A DNA stretch of 64,000 nucleotides from JANXQE01 sp035294005. GTDB taxonomy: Bacteria; Verrucomicrobiota; Verrucomicrobiia; Limisphaerales; UBA8199. Below are positions 52,606-62,549 of this stretch, in pieces. The stretch's first letter is position 1, and every line of letters begins with the position of its first letter. Both the position numbers and the translations under genes were made by a program. The notes below the pieces were generated by a model. The model was given only the letters and a program-made list of their open reading frames with translations, was not told the origin of the DNA and ran no database searches. The stretch lies in contig DATGLT010000294.1 in NCBI GenBank assembly GCA_035294005.1, forward strand, positions 4,458-68,457, read 5' to 3'.

Positions 52606-54651
52606 TCAGGTCTTTGACATCGGAGCGAGCCCGGCCTTGATGCGCTTGGCAATTTCGCGCGCCTCATTGATGAGAGCCAGGTCCGTTGTCAGATCCCCAA
52701 ACCGGAATCGGGCAGCCCCGCTCTGTTGCTGGCCCAGCAGTTCGCCGGGCCCGCGCAGCGTGAGGTCAGCTTCTGCAATCCGGAAACCATCGTTTGTTTC
52801 CTCCAGGACTCGAAGGCGCTCGTGAGCGGACCCGCCTTTTCTGGACGTTACCAGGATGCAAAACGAATCGTGCGCGCCGCGGCCAATCCGCCCGCGCAGT
52901 TGGTGCAGTTGCGCCAATCCGAACAGTTCCGCATTTTCGATCAACATCAGCGTCGCATTAGGAACGTCAACGCCTACCTCGATGACCGAGGTCGCCAGCA
53001 ATACGTTGGTCTTACCTTCACGAAAAGAGGCCATTGCTTTCTCCCGGTTCTGCGCCGGGAGCCGCCCGTGTACCATGTCGACCGTGAACGGAGCCAGCAA
53101 GCGTTGGAGGTTCTCGAATTCGGTGCTGACGGCCTTCACGCCCGATTGCCCGGCGTCCTCTACATGAGGATATACCACGTACGCCTGGCGGCCTTCCGCA
53201 ATTTTGCTTTTGATGAACTCCCATACCTTGGGCAGTTGAGCCAACCCCCGCGTGAACGTCTTGATCCGCCCACGTCCGGGCGGCAACTCGTCAATCGTGG
53301 AGATGTCCAGGTCTCCATAAAGCGTGAGTCCAAGGGTGCGCGGGATTGGAGTTGCCGTCATCACCAGGAGATGCGGGTAGCGTCCTTTGCGCAGCAACTC
53401 TTCCCGTTGAGACACGCCGAACTTGTGTTGCTCATCTATAATCACCAATCCAAGTTTTCCGGGACTGAAGCCCGATTCGATCAGGGAATGGGTTCCTATC
53501 GTCAGTTTCGGACCTGGATCGCTAACCGCATGTTCCAGCCTTTGGGTGAGGTCCGCTCCGTCCTCGTGAACCTTTCGAGTGCCGGTTCTCAATTCCAGGT
53601 CAACTGGGAGGTCCCGGAACCAACAGGTGAAAGTTTTGAAGTGCTGTTCTGCGAGGATCTCAGTCGGGGCCATCAAGGCCACTTCGAACCCGCTTTCCAG
53701 CGCCATGAGGGCCGCGCAGGCGGCCACCAGGGTCTTGCCGGAACCCACGTCACCCTGGAGCAGTCGCCGCATGGGGTGGCTCCCCGCCATATCCGCTCGA
53801 ATCTCCTTCAGAACCCGGGTCTGGGCGGATGTGGGCTTGAATCGGAGGCTTCGCAAAAACGGCTTGATGAGGCTGTTATCGCCACCGCAGGGAAGGCCCT
53901 GGGATTTAAGCTCGAAATTCCTGCGCCTTGACTGGATGCGGCACTGAAGTTCGACGAATTCATCGAGAGCGAGCCTGCGCCGGGCTGCTTCAATTTGTTC
54001 CACGGTTTCAGGGAAATGGGTGAAATGCAGAGCCTCCGCTCGAGAAAGTTTCGGTCCGGCTTCGGTGTCCCGGTAATCAGGCCACGGGTCCTGGATGCGC
54101 GGGCCAAATTCCTGCAGCGTCCGCCAGAGGAGCGCGCGCAACCACCGTTGGCCCAATCCTTCGGTCAGTGGATAAATCGGCGTGAGCCGGTTGAGGTGGA
54201 TGAAGTTCTCCTCCCCGCCTTCCAGAACTTCCGTCTCCGGATGATCTATGGTTCGCGGCTTGAGCTGAAGCGGTTTTCCAAAGACCAGCACGTCATCCCC
54301 GGCAGCGAAATACTTTTCCATGTAGGGCAGGTTCCACCAGCGGCAGTGCAGCCGGGCGGTGCCGTCGTCGAGAATGATTTCGAAAATTGATTTCGCGCGG
54401 TTTCGAAACCACTTGGTGCCCAGGGCGACGATGCGGCCGTGGGTGATCGCCGGTTCTTTGAGCTGCAGTTCGGCAATTTTAACCAGCTTTTGGCGATCTT
54501 CATAGCGCCGGGGGCGATGAAGGAGAAGGTCTTCAACGGAATGAATCTCGAGTTTTCCGAGCAACCCAGCCCGCTCGGGACCCACCCCCGAGAGAGTTAT
54601 CACCGGCCGCGCCAGCGCGGGCGTGGTCTCCTGCGAAGACGGGCCGCTCAT
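52606..54651 (-). CDS. recG: ATP-dependent DNA helicase RecG
   Basis: The 681-residue protein has an N-terminal wedge/OB domain (V-G-P-E-R-A, H-R-P-R-R-Y-E-D-R) and a superfamily 2 helicase core: Q-G-D-V-G-S-G-K-T (motif I), A-P-T-E-I-L-A-E-Q-H, D-E-Q-H-K-F-G (motif II, DEQH), T-A-T-P-I-P-R-T-L, and a C-terminal domain with Q-L-R-G-R-I-G-R-G. It remodels stalled replication forks and Holliday junctions. It begins 4 bases after the stop of the LuxR-type regulator gene, so the two are in one operon with the sensor kinase. Confidence 0.97.
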   Translation of the reverse strand: MSGPSSQETTPALARPVITLSGVGPERAGLLGKLEIHSVEDLLLHRPRRYEDRQKLVKIAELQLKEPAITHGRIVALGTKWFRNRAKSIFEIILDDGTARLHCRWWNLPYMEKYFAAGDDVLVFGKPLQLKPRTIDHPETEVLEGGEENFIHLNRLTPIYPLTEGLGQRWLRALLWRTLQEFGPRIQDPWPDYRDTEAGPKLSRAEALHFTHFPETVEQIEAARRRLALDEFVELQCRIQSRRRNFELKSQGLPCGGDNSLIKPFLRSLRFKPTSAQTRVLKEIRADMAGSHPMRRLLQGDVGSGKTLVAACAALMALESGFEVALMAPTEILAEQHFKTFTCWFRDLPVDLELRTGTRKVHEDGADLTQRLEHAVSDPGPKLTIGTHSLIESGFSPGKLGLVIIDEQHKFGVSQREELLRKGRYPHLLVMTATPIPRTLGLTLYGDLDISTIDELPPGRGRIKTFTRGLAQLPKVWEFIKSKIAEGRQAYVVYPHVEDAGQSGVKAVSTEFENLQRLLAPFTVDMVHGRLPAQNREKAMASFREGKTNVLLATSVIEVGVDVPNATLMLIENAELFGLAQLHQLRGRIGRGAHDSFCILVTSRKGGSAHERLRVLEETNDGFRIAEADLTLRGPGELLGQQQSGAARFRFGDLTTDLALINEAREIAKRIKAGLAPMSKT

Positions 54652-54655
54652 CCGT

Positions 54656-55333
54656 CTACAATCGATCCTCGCGCCAGCGGATCGCCAGTTTCAGCAATTC
54701 ACTCGAGCTTTCCAGGTTCAGTTTTTCCCGGATTCGAAGCCGGTAGGTCTCGACCGTTTTCATGTCGATATGCAATTGCGCCGAAATCTCGCGGGTATTG
54801 AAGCCCTGGCCGGTCAATTCAAACACCTGCAATTCACGATCGGTCAGTTGATCCAGGATGGCGTCTTCCCTCGCCTGCGGCGCGGAAGCAAGGCGCGCGA
54901 GAACGGCCGCGCCCGTGGTTTCATTGAGATAAATGCCGCCGCCGAGCACACGCCGGATTGCGCGCAAAATATCGTGTGTCGCCTGCTGTTTCGTGATGTA
55001 ACCGCGGGCGCCGGCTCTCAGAACTCGTTCGGCGTACAGGTTTTCGTTGTGCATCGAGACGACCAGGATCAGCAGGTCTGGCCAGCGGGCGTGGATGTCT
55101 TTGATGAGCTCCATGCCGCTGGAATTTTTTAGAGTCAGATCGATCACGACCAGTTTCGGTTTTTTCTTTTCAATGGCTTCGAGAGCGCCTGACCGATCTT
55201 CAGCGGCCGCGCAGACAGTCAGGTCGGCTTCGCGGTTGATGACTTCGGCAAAACCATCGCGAACCACCGGGTGGTCATCCACCAGCAGCACGGTGGTGGC
55301 CTTGTGTTTATCCTGAGGAGATGAACTGGTCAT
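54656..55333 (-). CDS. LuxR/NarL-family response regulator
   Basis: The 225-residue protein has a receiver domain (about 14-130, with D-D at 19-20, phospho-acceptor Asp65 in V-V-I-D-L-T and a Lys near residue 115) and a LuxR-type HTH (L-T-D-R-E-L-Q-V-F-E-L-T-G-Q-G-F-N-T-R-E-I-S, then K-T-V-E-T-Y-R). Its start (ATG 55333) overlaps the kinase stop by 4 bases, so it is almost certainly the partner of that kinase. Earlier in-frame codons lie inside the kinase gene and are not part of the fold. Confidence 0.93.
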   Translation of the reverse strand: MTSSSPQDKHKATTVLLVDDHPVVRDGFAEVINREADLTVCAAAEDRSGALEAIEKKKPKLVVIDLTLKNSSGMELIKDIHARWPDLLILVVSMHNENLYAERVLRAGARGYITKQQATHDILRAIRRVLGGGIYLNETTGAAVLARLASAPQAREDAILDQLTDRELQVFELTGQGFNTREISAQLHIDMKTVETYRLRIREKLNLESSSELLKLAIRWREDRL

Positions 55334-57681
55334 GGCTGGGTCGTGTTTCGAGGCATGCGCGGCACGCGGCACGTGGCCACCGTCCCGTGGTCGCTGCCTT
55401 CGCATTGAAAGATTCCGCCGATCAGCTGGGCCCGGTAACTCATAATGTGCAACCCCATTCCCGACCTGCGGGAGGGCTTGGGCGCGCGCCATTTCCCATC
55501 GTCAACCACCTGCAAAGTAATTGCGTCCGGCCCGCTAAACAGCCGAATCACGATGTTGCGGCCGCCGCTGTACTTCACGCAATTGTTAACAGCTTCCTGT
55601 GCGATACGGTAAAGATGAGTTGCGGTCGGCATGTCGCACCGAATCGATTTGAAATCCAGCTCGCACCGGCATGACAAGCCGTGCCGTTCAGAGATCGAAG
55701 CCGCCAGTTCCTCGAGGGCAGGGGGAAGACCCTCAGTGCTGAGCCGTATCGGATAAAGTCCCTGGCACACGCCGCGCGCCTCAGTAATGGCGTCGTCGAG
55801 CAGTTTGCTGATGCGTCGAGCCGATTCCGCCTCGGCCCGCCCTTCCGCGCTGAGCGCCGCTTCCATTGTGTTGGCGGAAATGGCAAGGCCGATCAACTGC
55901 TGGCACAACCCGTCGTGGATGTCCTGTCCAATCCGCGCCTGTTCGCGATCGGAGATTTCGAGGATCTCGCGCTGCAAACGGAATCGTTCGGTGACATCCG
56001 TAGCCACGGTTATCAAACCAGCCGGCCGTTGTTGATGGTCCCGCACGGGCGTGTAACGGCACTCCAGGACCGTCGAATCAAATTCGAGCAAGGAGCTGAA
56101 TTCATCCCCGCCAAGACCTCTCCTGATATTCTCCTGGACCAGCGGAAAATCGGCATACACTTCCTCGGCGCGCCGCCGCACATTTTGGCCGGGCTCAACT
56201 CCCATGGCTTTGAGCGCCTGGCCGTCCTCGAAGGTGATCACTCCGCTGGCGTCCGTCGCGACCAGGGCTATGGGCGCGCTGTTCACAATTGTGCGCAAAT
56301 GTGTTTCGCTGCGGCGCAGCGAATCCTCGGCCTGGATGCGGGCAATGGCACCGGACACCTGGGACGCTATCATCTCGATACCGATTCGCGTTCGGGGCAG
56401 GATCTGGTCATGCCGGTACGAGGCCAGGTTCAACATACCCAGCACCCTGCCTTTATGCTGAAGCGGAACGATCGCCAGCGCGCTCAGGCCTTCGCTGCCC
56501 CATAACACTTCCAGTTTCCGCGGAATCTGATCCTGGCGCATATACACCGTCTTTCCCAACCGCGCCATCCGCGTTTCGGTCGCATCCGACTTGTAGCGGG
56601 ATATCCTCGAAACAAACGAAGTCGACAAGCCCCGGTGGGCAACCAGCCGCAGTTCGTCGGTCTCCGGTTCCATCACATACACACCCCCGCAATCGATTCC
56701 ATCCAGCTGAACTGCCACTTCCAATAGCTTTTCCAGCGCGAACTGCAGATCACTGGTGGAACCCAAAGCAATGCCGACATCGCGCTCAGCCTGCAAAAGA
56801 TGCTCCGTTCTTTTGCGTTCGGTGATGTCTTCGGCGATACCGACCAACCGGTAGACAGCGCCTTCCTGGTTGCGGACCGGGAAGGCTCGGTCGTGGACCC
56901 AGCGCAACGAACCGTCCGGACGCACGACCCGGTATTCCTCGTCGTAATCGCCCGTTACCTGCTTTCCGCACACCGCCCGGGTCACGCGCTCACGGTCTTC
57001 GTGGTGGACACCTTGGAGCCAAATGGAAGGCGAAGCGTACAGCGACTCGCAGGACCGCCCCCAAAGCGACTCGAACTCGGGACTAATGTATTCGAACTGA
57101 GCTTTCGAAGGATCGGTCACCCAGAACACGTCAGCGATGTTTTCGGTTACCTGCCGAAACATCTCAACGGCCTCGGCAAGCATCTCGGCCGTTTCTTTGT
57201 GCCCTTCCACTTCCCGTTGAAGCCGGATGGTTCGTTGTTCAACCGCGTCGTGGAGGTCGCGTGTGGACCGGCCGACCGTCGCAGCGAGCCAGCTGATACT
57301 GCCAAAGGCGGCAAGCCGCACCGTCAGATTCAGCGCCGGGATCACACCGGTCAGACCGCCAGGTCCTGCGACATCGGCGCAAAACAGCAGCAGCGAAGAC
57401 GGGACCGAGCAAGCCCAGCCTGCCCTGCCCCCGGCCATCCAGCCAGCCGCGCAGCAAGTGAACAGGTAAAAGTATTCCAGGTTGAGACCATGCGCTGAAT
57501 GAAGATTGATCCAGCCGATCAAGCAAATCACAATCAATCCCGCCGCCGCGATTAGGAGTTTGGGGTTTGCTCCCATTGCGTGCATCCGATCGAGCATTCT
57601 CGCGACACGCGCGTCCAACGCGCCGATGGTGTTTGTCGCGGAGTGGGAAGGGCGTTCAAGAATGTCTGTGAACTTGCTCAT
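55330..57681 (-). CDS. NarX/DesK-type sensor histidine kinase with PAS-GAF-PAS
   Basis: The 783-residue protein has membrane helices at the N-terminus (about 40-140, starting L-L-I-A-A-A-G-L-I-V-I-C-L), a coiled coil, a PAS domain (about 165-290: V-T-E-N-I-A-D-V-F-W-V-T-D to Y-R-L-V-G-I-A-E-D-I-T-E-R-K), a GAF domain (about 300-455), a second PAS (about 465-580), a HisKA_3 domain with the phospho-acceptor in G-Q-D-I-H-D-G-L-C-Q-Q-L, and a HATPase domain with A-V-N-N-C-V-K-Y-S and G-M-G-L-H-I-M-S-Y-R. It signals to the LuxR-type regulator encoded by the overlapping next gene. The stimulus is unknown. Confidence 0.94.
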   Translation of the reverse strand: MSKFTDILERPSHSATNTIGALDARVARMLDRMHAMGANPKLLIAAAGLIVICLIGWINLHSAHGLNLEYFYLFTCCAAGWMAGGRAGWACSVPSSLLLFCADVAGPGGLTGVIPALNLTVRLAAFGSISWLAATVGRSTRDLHDAVEQRTIRLQREVEGHKETAEMLAEAVEMFRQVTENIADVFWVTDPSKAQFEYISPEFESLWGRSCESLYASPSIWLQGVHHEDRERVTRAVCGKQVTGDYDEEYRVVRPDGSLRWVHDRAFPVRNQEGAVYRLVGIAEDITERKRTEHLLQAERDVGIALGSTSDLQFALEKLLEVAVQLDGIDCGGVYVMEPETDELRLVAHRGLSTSFVSRISRYKSDATETRMARLGKTVYMRQDQIPRKLEVLWGSEGLSALAIVPLQHKGRVLGMLNLASYRHDQILPRTRIGIEMIASQVSGAIARIQAEDSLRRSETHLRTIVNSAPIALVATDASGVITFEDGQALKAMGVEPGQNVRRRAEEVYADFPLVQENIRRGLGGDEFSSLLEFDSTVLECRYTPVRDHQQRPAGLITVATDVTERFRLQREILEISDREQARIGQDIHDGLCQQLIGLAISANTMEAALSAEGRAEAESARRISKLLDDAITEARGVCQGLYPIRLSTEGLPPALEELAASISERHGLSCRCELDFKSIRCDMPTATHLYRIAQEAVNNCVKYSGGRNIVIRLFSGPDAITLQVVDDGKWRAPKPSRRSGMGLHIMSYRAQLIGGIFQCEGSDHGTVATCRVPRMPRNTTQP

Positions 57682-57879
57682 AGGCGTTTGAAACCAGGAA
57701 TCGCTTTGCTCCCCAGCTTCTCCAGTTCCTACTCTAACAAGAACTCAACTCCAAGGAAACCTGAGATTAACGCAAGAAGGCCGGTATGATGCCTTTTCAA
57801 GCGGGTGTCTTTTTAGCGGCACCACGCAAGGCCATGCCGCGTAAAACCCGAAGCGCAGGTCATGTGCAAACCCGCGCTG

Positions 57880-59571
57880 TTAACGCAAACGGATGAGCCG
57901 CAGGGTTTCCGGATCAAACCAGGCCGTGCCAGAAGTGGCCCGGAGCTCGGCAATCAACTCGACCCATTCGCAATCCTCCTGGACGACAAAATCGTGTCGC
58001 ACCTGGGCCCAGTGGCCGCAATTCCCCTGGATTCCACTCCCCCGCCGGCCACCCAGCACGCGGACGCCGGCTCCTGACCCGGTTTGACTCGGTAACCCCA
58101 CAACGCCCCGAGTCCTGGCTTCTCCTTCCAACCGGTAACGGCCGGGCGGCAGCCATAGAGGCAGACGCCACGACCCAAAGCAATAATTCTGGGATGCGTC
58201 GATCCGCAGAACGGGGGTGTCCTCATCCACAACGGCTTTGACAATCGCATTGTTCCAATCGGTTTTGGCAGACCACCCGGTCAACCGCGCCATGCCTCCC
58301 GAGTCGAACGCTGGGGTCGGCGGATGATTTCCGGCCAGTTCCTGGCCAAAGTGGTTCCAGCGTTCCTGGACCCTTTTCTCGAGCAGTTCCGACTGGCGTT
58401 GGATCCTCGAAATCTCTTCGGGTGATGCTCCCTGACTCAGGCGCGCAACACACGTGCCAACCCTTCTTTGAACGTGTTGGGCGTCCAGCACGCGAGGGAA
58501 AAGCCGCGCAACACGTTCGCGAAAGGCATCGCGGTCCTGCTGGGTCGCAAGCAATGCCGAGGTCAAAATCGCATTTCGCGGCGGCATTAAACTCATGCCG
58601 GATTCCGAAAACGTGTTGTCGAGATCGTGCGGGATGATTTTTATCCGGCCCGACACCGGGTCGTGATAGAGGCGATAGTTGTTTTGGTGGTATGCGTATC
58701 CGTCCCAGTTCGCAAGGATCGTTTCAATTGCCAGAAAGTCCAGGAACTCGTCCACGTCGAGCAACTGGGAAAGCTTTTGCTTTCTCACCGCTTCATCGCG
58801 GATGGCGGCAGCAGCAGCCAACTCCCTCAGATCCCACTGGTCGCTCAGAGGGCCGTTGTCCTGCTTGAGACCTCGGCCGACATCACTGAAAAACGCCTCG
58901 TACATGTTGCCGGAGCTGTCCCCGAAATGGTGCTTGAGAAAGTCTTTGTTAATCGCCTCGGCCACGACGTAAATGCCGAGGTCGCGCTCATTCAGAAACA
59001 CCCGGGCGTGGGTGATGCGCGGCGCGGGGATTCCGCCGTCGGCGAATACTGCGTTGGCAACGAACTTGCACATCTTGCTGGCATCCTGGGCTGAGTTCTC
59101 GAGAAACAACTTGGCCAGGCCGGAGAACCTCTGGTTGGATTCCTTCCAGTTGAACTTCACGGCGAGGCTCGGATGCTCGGAGATCGGTTGAAAAGTGCCG
59201 CTGCCTTTGAGTCGAATCCCGACATTTTCAAACACCTGCTCACCTATGCGAACGCGCCCACCGACGTACGCCTTGGGTCGTCGCGCCAGTTGTCCCGCTT
59301 CGAAATCGTCCAATTCCACATGGAAAACGGCCATGTTGGTGGAATCAAAGAATTCCTGGGCTTGTTGGTTGTGTTTTGCTCCGGCCCTTAGCTCAGCCGG
59401 GAACCCCAGAGCGCAGCAGATGGAGGCAAGTGTGATTCCCTTACGCAGTACGCAATGCAAACACGAAACCAGTGGGTGAATAGCTAATGGCCGCCGGGCC
59501 AACTTCGGGATTGGCTTTGAAGCAATTCGGCAGGGGTCTCCGACACGATTCAAGCGGCAGAACGACATCAC
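57880..59571 (-). CDS. CotH-kinase-like protein, probably exported
   Basis: The 563-residue protein contains a CotH-like atypical kinase fold (about 75-350): R-L-K-G-S-G-T-F-Q, S-L-A-V-K-F (Lys in the ATP site), D-Q-W-D-L-R-E-L, and D-x-x-N-Y-R-L-Y with I-I-P-H-D-L-D-N-T-F. CotH proteins phosphorylate spore-coat or secreted proteins; the partner here is not known. The C-terminal part (about 430-563) resembles a jelly-roll carbohydrate-binding domain. The start is uncertain: an ATG at 59571 gives a 45-residue basic leader, while TTG 59460 would begin a normal signal peptide (H-C-V-L-R-K-G-I-T-L-A-S-I-C-C-A-L). Confidence 0.8.
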   Translation of the reverse strand: MMSFCRLNRVGDPCRIASKPIPKLARRPLAIHPLVSCLHCVLRKGITLASICCALGFPAELRAGAKHNQQAQEFFDSTNMAVFHVELDDFEAGQLARRPKAYVGGRVRIGEQVFENVGIRLKGSGTFQPISEHPSLAVKFNWKESNQRFSGLAKLFLENSAQDASKMCKFVANAVFADGGIPAPRITHARVFLNERDLGIYVVAEAINKDFLKHHFGDSSGNMYEAFFSDVGRGLKQDNGPLSDQWDLRELAAAAAIRDEAVRKQKLSQLLDVDEFLDFLAIETILANWDGYAYHQNNYRLYHDPVSGRIKIIPHDLDNTFSESGMSLMPPRNAILTSALLATQQDRDAFRERVARLFPRVLDAQHVQRRVGTCVARLSQGASPEEISRIQRQSELLEKRVQERWNHFGQELAGNHPPTPAFDSGGMARLTGWSAKTDWNNAIVKAVVDEDTPVLRIDASQNYCFGSWRLPLWLPPGRYRLEGEARTRGVVGLPSQTGSGAGVRVLGGRRGSGIQGNCGHWAQVRHDFVVQEDCEWVELIAELRATSGTAWFDPETLRLIRLR

Positions 59572-59708
59572 GAATTCCGCCTAACACATCCACCCTCAGT
59601 GGGTTGGATGCAAGTCATTTTCAGAAGCGGGCCTGGGCGGGAATCCCGGGAAAAGGGCTGGTCTCGGGAATGCGTGGACCGCGCCTAAGTCTGACGCAAT
59701 GAACGGGT

Positions 59709-62549
59709 TCAACGTGGATTCGAACTGTGTGATTCCGAAACCTGGGCAGCGGGTCCGGGCGGCTGGGTCAGCACCTGCTCCGCTTCACGCATCAGGGCTT
59801 TGGCCAACACCCAATCTGTCCAACCGGATTGGATATCGCGTTTCTCGAGAGGCCGGAGCCGGCGTTCCGCCAGCTGCCTGCCTTCCTCGAAAGCTACCAG
59901 CGCGTCCTGGGGGTAATTGGAGCGGTGAAGCGCCATGGCCAGGACCATGTAAGCCTCGACGTCCCGGTGGGAGCCGTCTGGCAAGTGCTCAAATACCCGT
60001 TCCATCCAGCCTGTGGCGCTTTCGTAATTGCCGAGGCGGTATTCGGCAAATCCTTTGCAGAAGTGGAACCACGGGTTATTGGCGGAAGTCTCATCAAAAT
60101 TGACCGCTAGATCGGCCCAATCCGCCGCTCTGCGAAGAACATGTCCGTTCGGTGGGAGGATCAAACAGCTCTTGGCCATGCGATCGGCAATGCGCGAATC
60201 GTTGGTGACCGGTGCAAACGTCTTGTAGATCTCTTCGCACAGATTTCGGTATGCGGGAATGTCGTTCACCTGGATGTAAAGGGCAGCCAGGGCCTGGTAA
60301 TTGTGGTGATTGAGCGGCTCCAGCTGTTTGAGTTTTGTGAAGACCTCGATCGCCCGTTCCCATCTGCCGAGTCGCGCAAGGTAATGACCGCAGGCGGCCA
60401 ATACAGACTTGTTCGGCGAGTCGTTGGACTCGGCTTGAGCCAGCACGTTCTTGTAGATCTCATCCGCCTGGTCAAATCTCTCTTCCTCCAGCAAAATATC
60501 GAACAGCGCTGAGACGGTTTCACCCATGCTCGGGTCCTGGTTACCGGTTCGCTTGTTCCAGATTGTCAGCGCCTCTTGCAGCTTGGCTTTGGCTTCTCCA
60601 GGTCTATGCTCGCTTGCGAGTACTCTTGCCAGAATTGTTAAGGAGGTCGCTATCCACGGGTGGTCCGCGCCAAAAAGTTTCTTTTGCGCGGTCAAACTGA
60701 GCCGGGCGGTCGCCTCGGCTTCCTTGAACTTTTTCTGGGACGAAAGCGCCTGGACCAGCCCGTTTAATGCTCCGACGGAGCTGGGACTCGGATGCCCTGT
60801 GAGCTTGTCGTAAAGCTCGCGCGTAGCCCGGAACATCGATTCAGCCTCTGACCATGACCCCACGGAGTTCAGGAGGTGCGCTATTCCGTCCATCGACTCG
60901 GCGACCTCCTTGCTTTCAGGGCCGCACACTCTGTTTCGAATTTCCAAAGCCTGTTCAAAACGAGCCTTAGCCTCCGAGAGCCGGGCTTCACCGGCGAGGA
61001 TCACCCCAAGATTGTGCAGAGCTTCCGCTACTGGAGCGCTTTCGGGCCCAAAACGTTTGAGGCGGATCGCAAGAGCCCGCTCCTGCAACGCTTGGGCTTT
61101 TGTTCCCTGTCCTTCCGATGAAAGCGCAAGGGCCAGGTCACTCAGGCATTGGGCGAGCAGAGGGTCGTCCCGGTTGAGCCGCGGTTGGTAAATTTCCAGC
61201 GCTTTTGCGAACATTTGTGCGGCAACTTCATAAGCTCCCAGTTCCTGGTACACCCCTCCAAGGGTCATGCACATTTCCGCTTGGACTTCGGGCTCACCTT
61301 TTAAGTCGCTCTCGAATTGGTTGGTAGCGTGGTCCAGCAGGTCGCGGAGCATGGTCGTGTCGCGGCCCAGCGCGTACGAAGGCTTTACCCCTTTCAACAT
61401 GTCTTCAAGGCAACGGGCGACCGCCTCGCTTCGATGACTCTGGGTCTTAGCAATCCGTGCTTCCCGCAATGCGAGATAGTAAGGGACAACCGCGAGCACG
61501 ATTACTGCCATCGTAACCATGGCCGCTCGCTTCATCCGTTTAAGCCGCAGTTGCAGAAGGTGCTTGCTGCGGACAGACTCGCCGCTGTGCAGGAGCGCGA
61601 GGTCTGCGTTCATTTCCTCGGCTCGTCGATATCGTTCCTTGGGATCCGGAGCGCAGGCGCGAACCAGAACTGCGTTGAGCTCCATCACCGCCTTGGATTC
61701 GTTATTGAGCCCCAAACCAGTCATGGGCTCCGGAAACTCGTTACGATCTTTGCCCATGCTGGCTTCATACAGCACCTTGCCCAGCGCGTACAAGTCCGCT
61801 TGCGGCGAGTTGGGCCCTTCCGGCGGGATAAAACCTTCCGTCCCGACAAACGACTCCGCGCCTGCGAGGTCTGTGACCAACCCTATGTCTGTCAGCTTGG
61901 GCACGCCGTTTACAAAGACTATATTGGATGGTTTAACGTCCCGGTGAATCAGCTCATTTCGATGCAAGTGGCCAAGCGCCAGGTTCAACGTCAACCCCAG
62001 CGTCAGGCATTCTTCATAGCTCAACCGGCCGCGTTGCTGGATCACCCGGCTCAGTGTCTTGGGGACGTAAGAGTCAGGGTCAAACCCGCGCGCCGCGTCC
62101 TTGGAACCGTTTGTTGAACCTCCGGCTTCGCAGTGTTCGCTCGCCGATTCCTCACTCGGGTCGGGGTCGGCAGGGTCGGCCAGTTCCATCACATAATAAA
62201 AGTAGCCCGCGCTGTCGTTGCGCCCGATTTGCAACACGTCAATAAGACCTTCGTTGCTGCGGGAGAGAGGCTCATAGCGCTGGATCCCTGCGAACTCGCG
62301 TTCATACGGTTTTGGATCCTTGAAATTCTGGCTGTAAACGACTTTAACAGCTCGCCAGGTATTAACCGCGTTACGAGCCAGCCACACCTCGCCGTAACTG
62401 CCTTGACCAATGCATCGGACCATCTCGTGGTCGGGAATTTGCGGTGGCGGACCCGGTATGCGGTTCAGCGGGGGGCCGCTTAGGCCAATCCTGGCCTTCA
62501 GCGTCTCAGACTTCGTTATCGGCAATGGTTTCACGCCAAATCCGCACAC
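59709..62549 (-). CDS. Membrane-anchored Ser/Thr protein kinase with TPR repeats
   Basis: The 946-residue protein has an N-terminal Hanks-type kinase domain (about 41-325): glycine loop G-Q-G-S-Y-G-E-V at 48-55, Lys69, H-R-D-V-K-P-S-N at 202-209 with catalytic Asp204, and D-I-G at 221-223 in place of D-F-G. An insert of about 30 acidic or polar residues (125-160) lies between the lobes. A membrane span follows (about 341-360), then a long region of tetratricopeptide repeats (about 390-930). Such kinases in this phylum phosphorylate partners bound by the TPR part; partners are unknown. It lies 137 bases upstream of the CotH-like gene, same strand. Confidence 0.92.
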   Translation of the reverse strand: MCGFGVKPLPITKSETLKARIGLSGPPLNRIPGPPPQIPDHEMVRCIGQGSYGEVWLARNAVNTWRAVKVVYSQNFKDPKPYEREFAGIQRYEPLSRSNEGLIDVLQIGRNDSAGYFYYVMELADPADPDPSEESASEHCEAGGSTNGSKDAARGFDPDSYVPKTLSRVIQQRGRLSYEECLTLGLTLNLALGHLHRNELIHRDVKPSNIVFVNGVPKLTDIGLVTDLAGAESFVGTEGFIPPEGPNSPQADLYALGKVLYEASMGKDRNEFPEPMTGLGLNNESKAVMELNAVLVRACAPDPKERYRRAEEMNADLALLHSGESVRSKHLLQLRLKRMKRAAMVTMAVIVLAVVPYYLALREARIAKTQSHRSEAVARCLEDMLKGVKPSYALGRDTTMLRDLLDHATNQFESDLKGEPEVQAEMCMTLGGVYQELGAYEVAAQMFAKALEIYQPRLNRDDPLLAQCLSDLALALSSEGQGTKAQALQERALAIRLKRFGPESAPVAEALHNLGVILAGEARLSEAKARFEQALEIRNRVCGPESKEVAESMDGIAHLLNSVGSWSEAESMFRATRELYDKLTGHPSPSSVGALNGLVQALSSQKKFKEAEATARLSLTAQKKLFGADHPWIATSLTILARVLASEHRPGEAKAKLQEALTIWNKRTGNQDPSMGETVSALFDILLEEERFDQADEIYKNVLAQAESNDSPNKSVLAACGHYLARLGRWERAIEVFTKLKQLEPLNHHNYQALAALYIQVNDIPAYRNLCEEIYKTFAPVTNDSRIADRMAKSCLILPPNGHVLRRAADWADLAVNFDETSANNPWFHFCKGFAEYRLGNYESATGWMERVFEHLPDGSHRDVEAYMVLAMALHRSNYPQDALVAFEEGRQLAERRLRPLEKRDIQSGWTDWVLAKALMREAEQVLTQPPGPAAQVSESHSSNPR

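Noticed and set aside
52726..53931. Long open frame (about 400 codons) antisense to recG
   Set aside because: All helicase motifs are on the minus strand in register; the plus-strand frame is a shadow.
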